The notes under the pieces are model-generated. The model was given only the letters and a program-made list of their open reading frames with translations, searched no databases and was not told where the DNA came from. The position numbers and the translations under genes are program-made. From the NCBI GenBank assembly GCA_963837155.1, contig CAWIMB010000002.1, positions 2,852,001 to 2,916,000 on the forward strand: a DNA stretch of 64,000 nt, read 5' to 3'. How positions within the stretch are numbered: the stretch's first letter is position 1; the number at the start of each line of letters is the position of its first letter. Below, piece by piece: positions 36,568 to 45,220 of this stretch. This DNA comes from DASQHW01 sp963837155 (lineage in GTDB: Bacteria > Actinomycetota > Acidimicrobiia > IMCC26256 > PALSA-610).

Positions 36568-37814
36568 CGGCGCGAGAACTCCTCGGAGATCGCGTGCAGC
36601 GCCTCTTGCAGATTCCCCGTCGCGCTCGGCGGATCAGGCAACCGCACCGGTCCATGCTCCCGGCTCGGCAGCAGGATCGTCGCTCCGCCCGGTGTCGTGA
36701 GCTCCCCGCGTTGGTTGATCGCCGCGAGCTCGACGTCGACGGCGGGACGGTCACCGGCCGCGAGGTACTTGCGGGTCACGCGCCCGCGTAGCCATTGCGT
36801 ATCACCGACGTAGTTGAAGCGACGGAACTCGCAGTCGAGCTTCCACAACCACGCGTCGTCGCCCATCCAATCGGTGCACAGGTGGATGAGCCACGTCTCG
36901 CGCATGCGGCCGTAGTCGAAGGTCGTGGGATTTCCCGAGCGCCGGGCGAACCCCGTGTCCCAGTGCACACGCTGCATCACATCCGGCACGTTGAGCTCGT
37001 CCCGATGGAAGAAGCGCGGAATACGGCGCCGGTTCTTGTACGCGAGCCGCAGCGGCTTCACGCCGTACAGACCCATTCCCATCCCCGCGTGCCAGCAGAC
37101 CATGTCGGTGATCGTCAGCGGTCCCTTCACCATCGGCCCGACTTCGTCGCCCTCCTGCACGTCCTCCCACCACCGGGGCTCGGCGCCGCGCACCTGCTCG
37201 CGCTCGTACTGGGCTTCGATCTCGTCGATCTGGTCGTCGGTGTACGGCTCGACCGTGACCGAGTCGTACTTCTTCTTCTCCTGCGCCTTCTCGCGTTCGG
37301 TGCGCACCATCAATCGGTACTGGCCCGAAAGCAGCGTCCCGGTGTCGTCCCGGAATACCTGGGCGGTCCATTCGTGAATGGCCCGACCGGCGAACTCGCT
37401 CGGCTTGTCGAGTGCCGCGACGAGCGCGTTGCGGCGGAAGACGCGCCGCATTGGCAGCAAGGGTGCCCACCACTCGCGTGCGCTCGCCGCGTAGAACACG
37501 TGCACACCGCGCAGCGGATCGCCCTTCATCATCTCGGCATGCTCGGGCGCGACGGCGGTCACCTCGTCCTCGCCGATCAGCGTGTCGCCACCGACGAGCA
37601 CCGGCGATGCGATCGGGTGCTCCCATCGAGTCTTCGGGCCGTACTCCGGATCGCACCACAACGGGTTGTCGTCGCCGTATGCGATCGCGACATTGCGGAA
37701 CGTGTCCACCGTCGGAAACGTGTAGTGCGGGGGCATGGGGTGCGGCTCCGGGATGCCAATGCGCGCCCGGAGGCGTGCGACACCTTCGTCGGTGATACGG
37801 CCCGTCGGACCCAT
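36564..37814 (-). CDS. MaoC/FAS1-type hydratase-like protein
   Basis: 416 residues from ATG 37814. Two hot-dog-like halves: the N-terminal half (HYTFPTVDTFRNVAIAYGDDNPLWCDPEYGP ... PIASPVLVGG) resembles MaoC_dehydrat_N; the C-terminal half has the substrate-binding HWDTGFARRSGNPTTFDYGRMRETWLIHLCTDWMGDDAWLWKL segment. Such proteins hydrate enoyl-CoAs. First gene of a leftward operon 37814 to 32987: hydratase, crotonase, dehydrogenase, crotonase, NIPSNAP-like. The upstream gap to 37853 is 39 bases and shared with the divergent GT87 gene. Confidence 0.83.
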   Translation of the reverse strand: MGPTGRITDEGVARLRARIGIPEPHPMPPHYTFPTVDTFRNVAIAYGDDNPLWCDPEYGPKTRWEHPIASPVLVGGDTLIGEDEVTAVAPEHAEMMKGDPLRGVHVFYAASAREWWAPLLPMRRVFRRNALVAALDKPSEFAGRAIHEWTAQVFRDDTGTLLSGQYRLMVRTEREKAQEKKKYDSVTVEPYTDDQIDEIEAQYEREQVRGAEPRWWEDVQEGDEVGPMVKGPLTITDMVCWHAGMGMGLYGVKPLRLAYKNRRRIPRFFHRDELNVPDVMQRVHWDTGFARRSGNPTTFDYGRMRETWLIHLCTDWMGDDAWLWKLDCEFRRFNYVGDTQWLRGRVTRKYLAAGDRPAVDVELAAINQRGELTTPGGATILLPSREHGPVRLPDPPSATGNLQEALHAISEEFSRR

Positions 37815-37853
37815 GAATCCGGACGTTAGTCGGGGCCGCATAGCATCGACGCC

Positions 37854-39137
37854 GTGGGCCGGGTTCTCGAGGAGCAGCGGCGTGACGCGCGCCTGCAGCC
37901 GAGTGAGTCGCGACCTGCCACCGCGTGGCTCGCGACGAGCGTCGTCGTACTGATTGGCGCGGGCATCGCGTGTGCGTTCTGGATGTATCACCCATCGCCG
38001 CCGTTCCTGCGGCGATGGGATCTCGCAGATCTTGCGGTCTACCGCGCGGCCGGCCGGGCGATCACGCACGGCCACTCGGTGTACGGCTCGTATGTGGGTG
38101 ATCAGCTGCGCGTGCCGCTGCCGTTCATCTACCCGCCGGTCGCCGCGCTGCTCGCGGCGCCGTTCACATTCCTGCCCGAAAAGCAGGCCAACTTGTTGTG
38201 GACGGCCGCCACAGTTGTCTGGCTCGTCATCGTCGTACGTTTGTGCTTCGCGCCGTTACTCGACCGCTTCGGCCGCCGCGCGCCGATCGCGCTCGTCCTG
38301 GCGTTTGGCGCGATGGCGGCGCTCACGCCGGTCGAGGAGCACCTTCGTTTCGGCCAGGTAGGGATCCCGCTGATGGCCTGCTGCCTGCTCGACTGCATGC
38401 TCCCGCGAACACGTTGGCCGCGCGGTCTGCTCATTGGTGTGGCCGCTGCGTTCAAGCTCGTGCCGGCCATCTTCATCCCGTACCTCGCGCTCACACGCCG
38501 GTGGCGCGCCGCCGGCGTCGCAGCCGGCACGTTCGCCGCACTGTCGTTGCTCGGTGTCGTGATCGCGCCCTCGGACTCTTGGAACTTCTTCACCGACAAG
38601 ATGTTCGAGCCGACGAGTCCGACGTTCTTCACGAACCAGTCGCTCGGCGGCATCTTCGAGCGCCAGCTCGGAAGTCAATGGCGGTTGTTCTGGCTCGCGT
38701 CGGTCACGATCATCATCGCCTTCGGATTGTGGCGCGCGGTGGTCGCGAGCCTCGCCGGTGACGAGCTGCGCGGTGTCGCGATCACCGGCATGGTCGGTGT
38801 GCTCGTCTCACCGATCTCATGGATCCACCATCTCGTGTGGATCATCCCGGCACTGGCCGTCATCGTCGGGCGTGGCAACGACAAGCGCCGGGTCGCGTTC
38901 GCGTTCGTGGTCGCGGCGTTGTTCGTCGTCCGGTTGCCGTACGTGGGCCACAACCAGTTGCACAGTGAGGGCACCCTCGCGACCTGGCTCGAGGACTCGT
39001 ACGGCCTGCTGTGCCTCGTGGTGTTCGTGTACCTCACCGATGCCGTGCCGCTGGCCCGGCGTGCGTTCGCTACGCGGGTGTTGGCGAGGCGGGCGGCGTT
39101 GAGAAGTCGCGCCACGCCAACGGCGGCGCGCCGCTGA
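37854..39137 (+). CDS. GT87 (DUF2029) polyprenol-sugar mannosyltransferase-like membrane protein
   Basis: 427 residues from GTG 37854, about ten membrane helices. Family marks: DLAVYRAAGRAITHGHSVYG in the first outside loop (acidic D-x-x-VY), LPFIYPPVAALLAAPF, HLRFGQVGIPLMACCLLDCML, and GVAAAFKLVPAIFIPYLAL. GT87 enzymes such as PimE move mannose from polyprenyl phosphate to envelope lipids. The specific acceptor is not visible. Its 3-prime end overlaps the convergent gene by 68 bases. Confidence 0.88.
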   Translation: MGRVLEEQRRDARLQPSESRPATAWLATSVVVLIGAGIACAFWMYHPSPPFLRRWDLADLAVYRAAGRAITHGHSVYGSYVGDQLRVPLPFIYPPVAALLAAPFTFLPEKQANLLWTAATVVWLVIVVRLCFAPLLDRFGRRAPIALVLAFGAMAALTPVEEHLRFGQVGIPLMACCLLDCMLPRTRWPRGLLIGVAAAFKLVPAIFIPYLALTRRWRAAGVAAGTFAALSLLGVVIAPSDSWNFFTDKMFEPTSPTFFTNQSLGGIFERQLGSQWRLFWLASVTIIIAFGLWRAVVASLAGDELRGVAITGMVGVLVSPISWIHHLVWIIPALAVIVGRGNDKRRVAFAFVVAALFVVRLPYVGHNQLHSEGTLATWLEDSYGLLCLVVFVYLTDAVPLARRAFATRVLARRAALRSRATPTAARR

Positions 39138-39543
39138 GCTGACGCACGAATTCGCTGAGGAACCAGATCCAAAACGCCCGAACATCCTCGGAAGGCGACA
39201 GGGTGAGCAGGTCGCCGTTGCGGCAGTACTCGTCGACCTCGATCAGCACCGGGGCGAGGTCCACGGTGTCGTCCTTGATCCGGGGCGGAACCGTGACCAC
39301 GAAGTCGATGTACTCCTCGCCCCGTTTGATCGCGGCGTCGACCGCGTCGTCGGCCTCCGGGTTCAGCCCCGAGTAGCGCTCGTCGTGGAGCTGTGCGATC
39401 TCGATGAGGCGCTTCGGCACTTCGGCCTTGTCGCCGCCGCCACTCGCGATGATCGCGAACTCTCGCAGGAGCGACTCGCTGTGCTGGCGCGCCCTGATGC
39501 CGATCTTCAGCGGGAAACCAAGGAACGTGACCTGCCGCATCAA
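39070..39543 (-). CDS. Conserved protein, unknown
   Basis: 157 residues. MRQVTFLGFPLKIGIRARQHSESLLREFAIIASGG, PKRLIEIAQLHDERYSGLNPEADDAVDAAIKRGEEYIDFVVTVP, then an acidic helical part ending FWIWFLSEFVRQLSG. The first part resembles the ligand-free start of small regulatory ATP-binding proteins that sit next to anti-anti-sigma genes, but no such neighbour exists here, so no call is made. A 68-base overlap with the GT87 gene is at its 3-prime end. Confidence 0.62.
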   Translation of the reverse strand: MMRQVTFLGFPLKIGIRARQHSESLLREFAIIASGGGDKAEVPKRLIEIAQLHDERYSGLNPEADDAVDAAIKRGEEYIDFVVTVPPRIKDDTVDLAPVLIEVDEYCRNGDLLTLSPSEDVRAFWIWFLSEFVRQLSGAPPLAWRDFSTPPASPTPA

Positions 39544-39569
39544 GACGGAAGCGTACCGCCACCGAGCGC

Positions 39570-41123
39570 ATGGACCAACCGCGCATAGTGTCGGCAGGCG
39601 TGCCGTCCGCCCCGTCTCGCGTCGTCGTCGTGTTGCTCGACTCGTTGAACCGCCACCATCTCGGCTGCTACGGAGGCACCGAGTTCGACACGCCGAACCT
39701 CGACCGGTTCGCTTCTCGGGCCGTGCGCTTCACCCAGCACTACAGCGGCGCGTTGCCGTGCATGCCGGCACGTCACGACCTCCTCGTGGGCGCACTCGAC
39801 TTCCTGTGGCGCCCATGGGGCTCGATCGAGCTCTGGGAGGAAGCCATCACGGTGGCGCTGCGCCGCGCCGGTGTCGTGACCAAGCTCGTCACCGACCATC
39901 CGCATCTGTTCGAGACCGGCGGCGAGAACTACCACGTCGACTTCACGGCGTGGGACTACCAACGCGGCCACGAGGGCGACCTTTGGCGCACCCGGCCCGA
40001 TCCGTCGTGGGTCGGCGCGCCGTCCTACGGGCGGGGCCACATGCCGTACGACGACTCGCGGGGTTGGTTCCGCGCCGAAGACGACTTTCCCGGCCCCCGG
40101 GTGATGCGGGAGGCGATGCGCTGGTTCACCGAGGAGGCACCTGTGCACGACCGGTTCTTGCTGTTCATCGACGAGTTCGATCCACACGAGCCGTTCGACA
40201 CGCCGGAGCCGTACGCGTCGATGTACGACGCGTCGTGGCGCGAGCCGCAGCATCTGGTCTGGCCCCCATACACCGTTGGCGCGGTCGCCAAGGGCGTGAT
40301 CTCCGAGCGCGAGGCGCAGCAAGTGCGCGCGCAGTACGGCGGCAAGCTCACGATGATCGACACGTGGTTCGGACGCCTGTTCGACGCTCTGGAAGCGGAA
40401 CGCGCGTTGGACGACACGGCGGTCATCGTGTGCACCGACCACGGCCACTTCCTCGGCGAGAAGGACATCTTCGGCAAGCCGGGGTGCCCGATCTACGAGC
40501 CGCTCGGGCACACGCCGTTGCTGATCGCGTGGCCGGGCGTGCCCGGCGGAACGACATGCGATGCGCTCACGACGAACGTCGACCTGCACGCAACCCTCTG
40601 CGACGTCTTCGGTGTCTCACCCGCGCATCGCACGCACGGGCGATCGCTCGTGCCATTGCTGCACGGTGACGCAACCTCGGTGCGCGAGTGGGCGCTGTCA
40701 GGCGTGTGGGGTCGCGAAGTGCATCTCGTCGCCGATCATGCCCAGGGCATCAGCAAGTACGTGCGCGCGCCCGCGGGCGAGAACGAGCCGCTGTCGATGT
40801 GGTCGAACCGGTGGTCGACGATGCCGGTCCACTCGTATCCCGACGTCCGGCTCCCGCGGCCCGACGATCGGGCAATCCTCGATCGCATGCCGGGCTCGAC
40901 GGTGCCGGTGATCCGCCAACCGTTCACCGCCGCAGATTTCTTGCCGTTCTGGGCCTACACGGATTTCGTCGGCACGCTCGCGTTCGACCTGGGCGAGGAC
41001 CCGTCCGAGGACCGCAACCTCGCCGATGACAAGCTGGGCCGCGAGCTCGCCGACATGCTGCACGCCGCACTGCGCGAGGTCGAAGCCCCCACCGATCAGT
41101 TCGCCCGCCTCGGGCTCGCCTGA
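39570..41123 (+). CDS. Sulfatase
   Basis: 517 residues. Type I sulfatase: metal Asp24 in VVVLLDSLNRHHLGCYGG, the formylglycine signature Cys64-x-Pro-x-Arg68 (CMPARHDLLVG), and the second metal site VCTDHGHFLGEKD. No signal peptide, so probably cytoplasmic. Cys64 would need conversion by a formylglycine-generating enzyme not seen in this window. Substrate is a sulfate or phosphonate ester. Start ATG 39570; convergent terminator follows directly. Confidence 0.9.
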   Translation: MDQPRIVSAGVPSAPSRVVVVLLDSLNRHHLGCYGGTEFDTPNLDRFASRAVRFTQHYSGALPCMPARHDLLVGALDFLWRPWGSIELWEEAITVALRRAGVVTKLVTDHPHLFETGGENYHVDFTAWDYQRGHEGDLWRTRPDPSWVGAPSYGRGHMPYDDSRGWFRAEDDFPGPRVMREAMRWFTEEAPVHDRFLLFIDEFDPHEPFDTPEPYASMYDASWREPQHLVWPPYTVGAVAKGVISEREAQQVRAQYGGKLTMIDTWFGRLFDALEAERALDDTAVIVCTDHGHFLGEKDIFGKPGCPIYEPLGHTPLLIAWPGVPGGTTCDALTTNVDLHATLCDVFGVSPAHRTHGRSLVPLLHGDATSVREWALSGVWGREVHLVADHAQGISKYVRAPAGENEPLSMWSNRWSTMPVHSYPDVRLPRPDDRAILDRMPGSTVPVIRQPFTAADFLPFWAYTDFVGTLAFDLGEDPSEDRNLADDKLGRELADMLHAALREVEAPTDQFARLGLA

Positions 41124-41125
41124 GA

Positions 41126-41174
41126 GTTTTGGCGACACACGGCGACCGAATTGGTCGTCGTACGTCGCAAAAAC
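41126..41174. terminator. Nested palindromic terminator-like element, copy 2
   Basis: GTTTTGGCGAC and GTCGCAAAAAC arms pair with one mismatch; inner CGACC and GGTCG flank GAATT. T-runs at both ends suit termination in both directions, and the element exactly fills the gap between the sulfatase stop (41123) and the convergent regulator stop (41177). Very similar to 6249-6299. Confidence 0.65.
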
Positions 41175-41176
41175 CT

Positions 41177-41860
41177 CTACGCGTGGGTGATGCGGTAGGC
41201 GCAGCGGCGGTCGCCGCTCAACAGGTGCTGCGTGCGCTCGACACGCACATTCGGGCCCATGACGTCGCGAAAGAGATCGAGCTCGGAGCTGCACAAGCCC
41301 GCACACGCCGACGCCGCAGTGCAGATCGGGCAGTGGTGCTCGACGAGCAGCACACCCTTGCCGTCGGGATCGTCGACGACCTCGGCGAGGTATCCCTCAT
41401 CGGTACGCACGCGCGCCAACGCTTCCACGCGCGTCCGGAGCGATCCCCGCTTCGGCATCGCCCGGTTGTACGCGGCGCGCTGCTGCTCCGCACGCGCGTC
41501 GATGACGCGCTGCAATCCCTCGTCGCCGAGCGCGGCCCGCACCGCGGAGATGAGGTCGACCGTCAGGTCGTCATGACGATCAGGAAACAGGTCCTGCGCG
41601 AGGTCGGTGAGCGTCCACACCGTGGGCGGACGGCCCCGCCCAACGCTTGGCCGAGTCCGTGACACGACGAGCCCGTTGTCGGCGAGCGCATCGAGGTGCT
41701 GGCGCACCCCGGCTTCGGTCATCTCGAGCGCACGCGCGAGATCGGCAACGGTCGCATCGGCGCGCTTCAACCGCTCGACGATCTGACGCTTGCTCGCCCC
41801 CAAGTTCGCGATGTTCGGGTTCGCCGTTCGTGTCTTGACGTCCTCCATCCCTCGGTACAT
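41177..41860 (-). CDS. SufR-like iron-sulfur HTH regulator
   Basis: 227 residues. Winged HTH (KRQIVERLKRADATVADLARALEMTEAGVRQHLDALADNGLV), then a C-terminal region with Cys177, Cys180, Cys186, Cys190 and Cys220; the layout HHCPIC-AASACAGLC-SSELDLF ... VERTQHLLSGDRRCAY matches the cluster-binding tail of SufR. SufR uses a [4Fe-4S] cluster to sense iron-sulfur status and usually represses the suf operon; no suf genes follow here, but the divergent neighbour is a Rieske protein. Start ATG 41860; ATG 41848 is possible. Confidence 0.82.
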   Translation of the reverse strand: MYRGMEDVKTRTANPNIANLGASKRQIVERLKRADATVADLARALEMTEAGVRQHLDALADNGLVVSRTRPSVGRGRPPTVWTLTDLAQDLFPDRHDDLTVDLISAVRAALGDEGLQRVIDARAEQQRAAYNRAMPKRGSLRTRVEALARVRTDEGYLAEVVDDPDGKGVLLVEHHCPICTAASACAGLCSSELDLFRDVMGPNVRVERTQHLLSGDRRCAYRITHA

Positions 41861-41910
41861 TATCGCAAGGAGACACTTTCGGAAAGGCCACGACGGAAGG
41901 ACCGTGCCCC
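41861..41910. promoter_or_regulatory. Divergent control region between SufR-like and Rieske genes
   Basis: Fifty bases serve two starts. It contains GGAGACACTTTCGGAAAGG, in which CTTTC-GGAAAG is an imperfect palindrome, a candidate operator for the SufR-like regulator. GGAAGGA at about 41894 would be the ribosome binding site for the Rieske gene. No suf-type CAAC-N6-GTTG site is present, so the operator call is an inference. Confidence 0.4.
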
Positions 41911-43626
41911 ATGGTCGCCACCGCCACCGAGGTCCGAGCCGGATCCCTCGCCGAGCTCCAGTCGGCGGGCCAGCTGATCACCAAGGTCGGCTCGCTGCCC
42001 GTCGTCGTGTTCTGGCATGAGGATCGGGCCTACGCCATCGAGGATCGCTGCCCCCACCTCGGGTTTCCGCTCCACCAGGGCTCGGTCGAGGCCGGGCTCG
42101 TCACCTGCCACTGGCACCACGCGCGCTTCGACCTCGTCTCGGGCTGCACGCTCGACCTGTGGGCCGACGATGCCCGCGGCTTCGACACCGAGGTGCGCGA
42201 TGACGACGTGTTCGTGCGCGCCCGCACCGACGCTGATCCCGTCGGCCACCTGCAAAAGCGCCTGCGCGAGGGTGTCGAGGACGGGATCACGCTCGTGATC
42301 GCGAAGTCGGTGCTCGGTTTGCTCGAGGCGGACGCGAGTCCGGCCGAGATCGTGCGCACCGGTGTCGAGTTCGGCGCGACGTACCGCGACACGGGTTGGG
42401 GTGCCGGGCTCACCGTGCTGGTCGCGATGGCGAACCTCCTCCCCCACCTCGACAGCGACGACCGGGCGCTCGCGCTCACGCACGGCCTCGCGTTCGTGTC
42501 GCGTGACACGCGCAACCATGCGCCGCGTTTTCCGGTCAGCCCGTTGCCGACACAGGACGTGCCGATCCACCGCCTCGCGTCGTGGTACCGGCGGTTTGTC
42601 GACACCCGCTCGTCGGACTCGGCGGAACGCACGCTCGAGACTGCGCTGACCGACCCGACGTTGCGCGACGTCGAGGCGATGATGTTCGCGGCGGTCACCG
42701 ATCACGTGTTCATCGACGGCGGCCACACGATCGACTTCACGAACAAGGCGTTCGAAGCGCTCGATCATCTCGGCAAAGACGCCGCCTCCGACGTGCTGCC
42801 GACGCTCGTGCTGCAGACCACTGCCGCCCAGCGCTCCGAGGAGTTTTCCGAGTGGCGCCACCCGCACAATCTCGTGCGGCTCGCGGCGGAGACGTGCGAG
42901 CGCATGGAGGCCGCGCCCGCGGCGCGACGTGCCGTCGACGTCGGCGCGATCGCGTGGGAGTTGCTCGCCGACGATCCGGTCGAGGTCGCCGATGCGGTGG
43001 TGCGCGCCCGCGCATCGGGCGCGACCGACGAAGAGCTCGGCCGTGCGCTCGCGTATGCGGCTGCGTTGCGGATCGTGCGCTTCCACGTGCAGAACGATCA
43101 CGGCGACTGGGACACCGTGCACCACTCGTTCACCGCGGCGAACGCGCTGCATCAGGCACTCAGCCGCAACCCCACGCCCGAGCTGCGGCGCGGCTGCGTG
43201 CACGCGGCCTTGCGCATCTACCTCGATCGCTTCCTCAATGTGCCCGCGGCGCGGCCGCCGACGGCAACAACGGGATCGCTCGAGGCGCTCGCCCAGTGCT
43301 TCGAGGTGCAGGGCATGGTGGACGAGGCGGGCAACGAGGCGTACGGGTTCTTGCGCAGCGGTGGTTCACGCGCCGCGTTGATCGCCGCGCTCGGCCGTGC
43401 CCTCCTCGCCGAAGACGCCGAGTTCCACTGGTTCCAAACAGTCGAAGCCGGCGTCCGGCAGGCATCCACGTGGCCGGAGGGATCGGAGGAGTCCGCGCTC
43501 GTGCTCGTCGGTGTGGCCCGCTTCCTCGCGGCCCACACCCCGACGCGTCGCGAGCTCCCAACCGTCGTACGGATCGCGTCCCGCTTACGCCGCGGCGAAG
43601 CCCTCTACGAAGAGGAAGCGATCTAG
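41911..43626 (+). CDS. Rieske [2Fe-2S] protein with large C-terminal helical domain
   Basis: 571 residues. Rieske domain with Cys47-x-His49 and Cys66-x2-His69 (RCPHLGFPLHQG, VTCHWHHARFDLVSG). The remaining 450 residues form a mostly helical domain with many His residues: NLLPHLDSDDRALALTHGLAFVS, VFIDGGHTIDFTNKAFEALDHLG, RIVRFHVQNDHGDWDTVHHSFTAANALHQAL. No oxygenase iron-binding domain of the usual type is recognised, and no HHE motif, so the partner chemistry is unknown. Divergent from an iron-sulfur regulator, which supports redox or metal control. Confidence 0.83.
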   Translation: MVATATEVRAGSLAELQSAGQLITKVGSLPVVVFWHEDRAYAIEDRCPHLGFPLHQGSVEAGLVTCHWHHARFDLVSGCTLDLWADDARGFDTEVRDDDVFVRARTDADPVGHLQKRLREGVEDGITLVIAKSVLGLLEADASPAEIVRTGVEFGATYRDTGWGAGLTVLVAMANLLPHLDSDDRALALTHGLAFVSRDTRNHAPRFPVSPLPTQDVPIHRLASWYRRFVDTRSSDSAERTLETALTDPTLRDVEAMMFAAVTDHVFIDGGHTIDFTNKAFEALDHLGKDAASDVLPTLVLQTTAAQRSEEFSEWRHPHNLVRLAAETCERMEAAPAARRAVDVGAIAWELLADDPVEVADAVVRARASGATDEELGRALAYAAALRIVRFHVQNDHGDWDTVHHSFTAANALHQALSRNPTPELRRGCVHAALRIYLDRFLNVPAARPPTATTGSLEALAQCFEVQGMVDEAGNEAYGFLRSGGSRAALIAALGRALLAEDAEFHWFQTVEAGVRQASTWPEGSEESALVLVGVARFLAAHTPTRRELPTVVRIASRLRRGEALYEEEAI

Positions 43627-43632
43627 CAGCTC

Positions 43633-43657
43633 GTCGACGAACCTCCGGTTCGGCGAC
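43633..43657. terminator. Hairpin between convergent genes
   Basis: GTCGACGAACC at 43633-43643 and GGTTCGGCGAC at 43647-43657 pair with one mismatch across TCC. Lies between the Rieske stop (43626) and the convergent stop at 43665. No T-run; role inferred from place. Confidence 0.5.
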
Positions 43658-43664
43658 GAAACTC

Positions 43665-44165
43665 CTAGCCGCCGCCGATGTCGACGGCGTAGGCCTCGTA
43701 GACGAGGTCGGCGCCGCGCTGGCGGTGCTTGACGAGCGCGATGAGCAGGGCGGTCAACTCGTTGCGCATCTCGTCGACCCAGGAGTCGTAGCTGTCGTCG
43801 TCGGCGGGTGGCGTCGCGAGGCGCTTCTCGGCGCGGGTAATGGTCGCCAGGATGTCGTTGTGCTCGCGCCGCAGTCGGGATGCGGGCGTCGCGAGACGCG
43901 GCGCTTCCGCAACGAGCTCGTCGAGGAACGCGCCGGGCGCTTCGGTCTCGACGATGTGCCGGGTCCAGACCTCGTGCAGCGCGCGCAACCCGTCGCGCAC
44001 GCCGTTGACCCACGTCGTCCGCTGCCGCACGGGGGCGGCCAGTGCGATCTCGAGAGAGCTCAGCGCCGCTTTCAGCCCGGCGCGCCGCAATCGCACGTCG
44101 TCCAGTTCGGCGACTGGCACAACACGCGTCGGACCACTGACGTCGAAACGGCGGTAACGGGCCAT
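43665..44165 (-). CDS. Hemerythrin-like (HHE) protein
   Basis: 166 residues. Four-helix pattern with spaced histidines and acids: LHEVWTRHIVETEAPGAFLDEL, RLRREHNDILATITRAE, LIALVKHRQRGADLVYEAY. This matches the H ... HxxxE ... H ... HxxxD/E layout of HHE cation-binding domains, which bind a diiron centre and sense or carry oxygen or NO. The last carboxylate is not certain, so the call is moderate. It converges on the Rieske protein. Confidence 0.68.
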   Translation of the reverse strand: MARYRRFDVSGPTRVVPVAELDDVRLRRAGLKAALSSLEIALAAPVRQRTTWVNGVRDGLRALHEVWTRHIVETEAPGAFLDELVAEAPRLATPASRLRREHNDILATITRAEKRLATPPADDDSYDSWVDEMRNELTALLIALVKHRQRGADLVYEAYAVDIGGG

Positions 44166-44236
44166 CGTCGACCTCCGGGTGCGGGGGTCACGACGGTACG
44201 CCCAATCGCGCCGTTTGACCAGAGCTCGTCAGCCGT

Positions 44237-45220
44237 TCAGGTCAGGTGGGGCAGGACCTGGGTGCCGAACAGCTCCAGGCTCGGCCAGGCCAGCGCCGGC
44301 GGCATCCCGCCCGCCAGCGGATTGAACACCACGCCCGCGCTGGGCGGGAGCGCTCGCAGCCGGGCGAGTACCTGCTCGGGTGTGCCGACGACGTACTGCG
44401 GCGAGCGCTTGAGATCGTCGAGCGCATCGGCGTGCACGCCCGGCAGCGAATGCTGACCGGGCGTCTGGAACGACGTGTAGGTCTGCACTTCGTACAGCAC
44501 GTACGGTCCGATTTCTTCCCACGCCCGTTCCGGATCGTCGGCCACATACACGAACGTCGGCCCGCTGGGCTCTACGAACATGGGGCGATCGAAGCCGACG
44601 CGCTTGGCTTCCTCGTAGTACGCCTCGCGCACCGCGGCGTCCGCGTTCATTGGGAACATCGGTAACCGCAAACGCGCGGCCCGGCGCGCGGCCGCCGGCA
44701 CGCCACCACCGACGAACAGCATGCGGCACGGATCACTCGACATCTTCGGCGTCACTCGAACCTTCCGGCCCTGCCATTCGAAGACCTCGCCTTGCAGCGC
44801 TTCCAGCACGGTCGCGGCGTGCTCCTCGAGGATACGACCACGCGCGGCATGGTCGACGCCCGCCATCTCGAACTCCTCGACGCGATAGCCGGCACCGAAC
44901 ACGATCCAGAGCCGGCGCGGGAACGCATTGTCGAGTACGGCGATCTGTTCGGCGACCCGAATCGGATCGTGCAGCGGCAGGATCGACGCACTGACCATCA
45001 CGCGTGAACGCTCGGTGCGCGCCAACACCGCGGAGGCCATCGTGAGCGGTGCCGGACACCACCCGTCGTCGAGGCCGTGGTGCTCCGACAGCACGAGTGT
45101 GTGAAAGCCGCGCTGGTCCGCCCACGCAAGCTGTTCCATGGCGGCCGCGTAGATTTCGGGCGCGGACGCGGGGCCGAACGCCGGAGCGCGGAAGTCCTGA
45201 CGCATCGTGAGGAAAGGCAT
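44237..45220 (-). CDS. LLM-class flavin/F420-dependent oxidoreductase
   Basis: 327 residues from ATG 45220 (MPFLTMRQDFRAPAFG). Luciferase-like (beta/alpha)8 fold: FHTLVLSEHHGLDDGWCPAPLTMASAVLARTERSRVMVSASILPLHDPIRVAEQIAVLDN is typical, as are the GRILEEHAATVLEALQGEVFEW and PCRMLFVGGG segments. Uses FMN or, in actinobacteria, often F420. Overlaps the next LLM gene upstream by four bases (ATGA). Substrate unknown. Confidence 0.88.
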   Translation of the reverse strand: MPFLTMRQDFRAPAFGPASAPEIYAAAMEQLAWADQRGFHTLVLSEHHGLDDGWCPAPLTMASAVLARTERSRVMVSASILPLHDPIRVAEQIAVLDNAFPRRLWIVFGAGYRVEEFEMAGVDHAARGRILEEHAATVLEALQGEVFEWQGRKVRVTPKMSSDPCRMLFVGGGVPAAARRAARLRLPMFPMNADAAVREAYYEEAKRVGFDRPMFVEPSGPTFVYVADDPERAWEEIGPYVLYEVQTYTSFQTPGQHSLPGVHADALDDLKRSPQYVVGTPEQVLARLRALPPSAGVVFNPLAGGMPPALAWPSLELFGTQVLPHLT

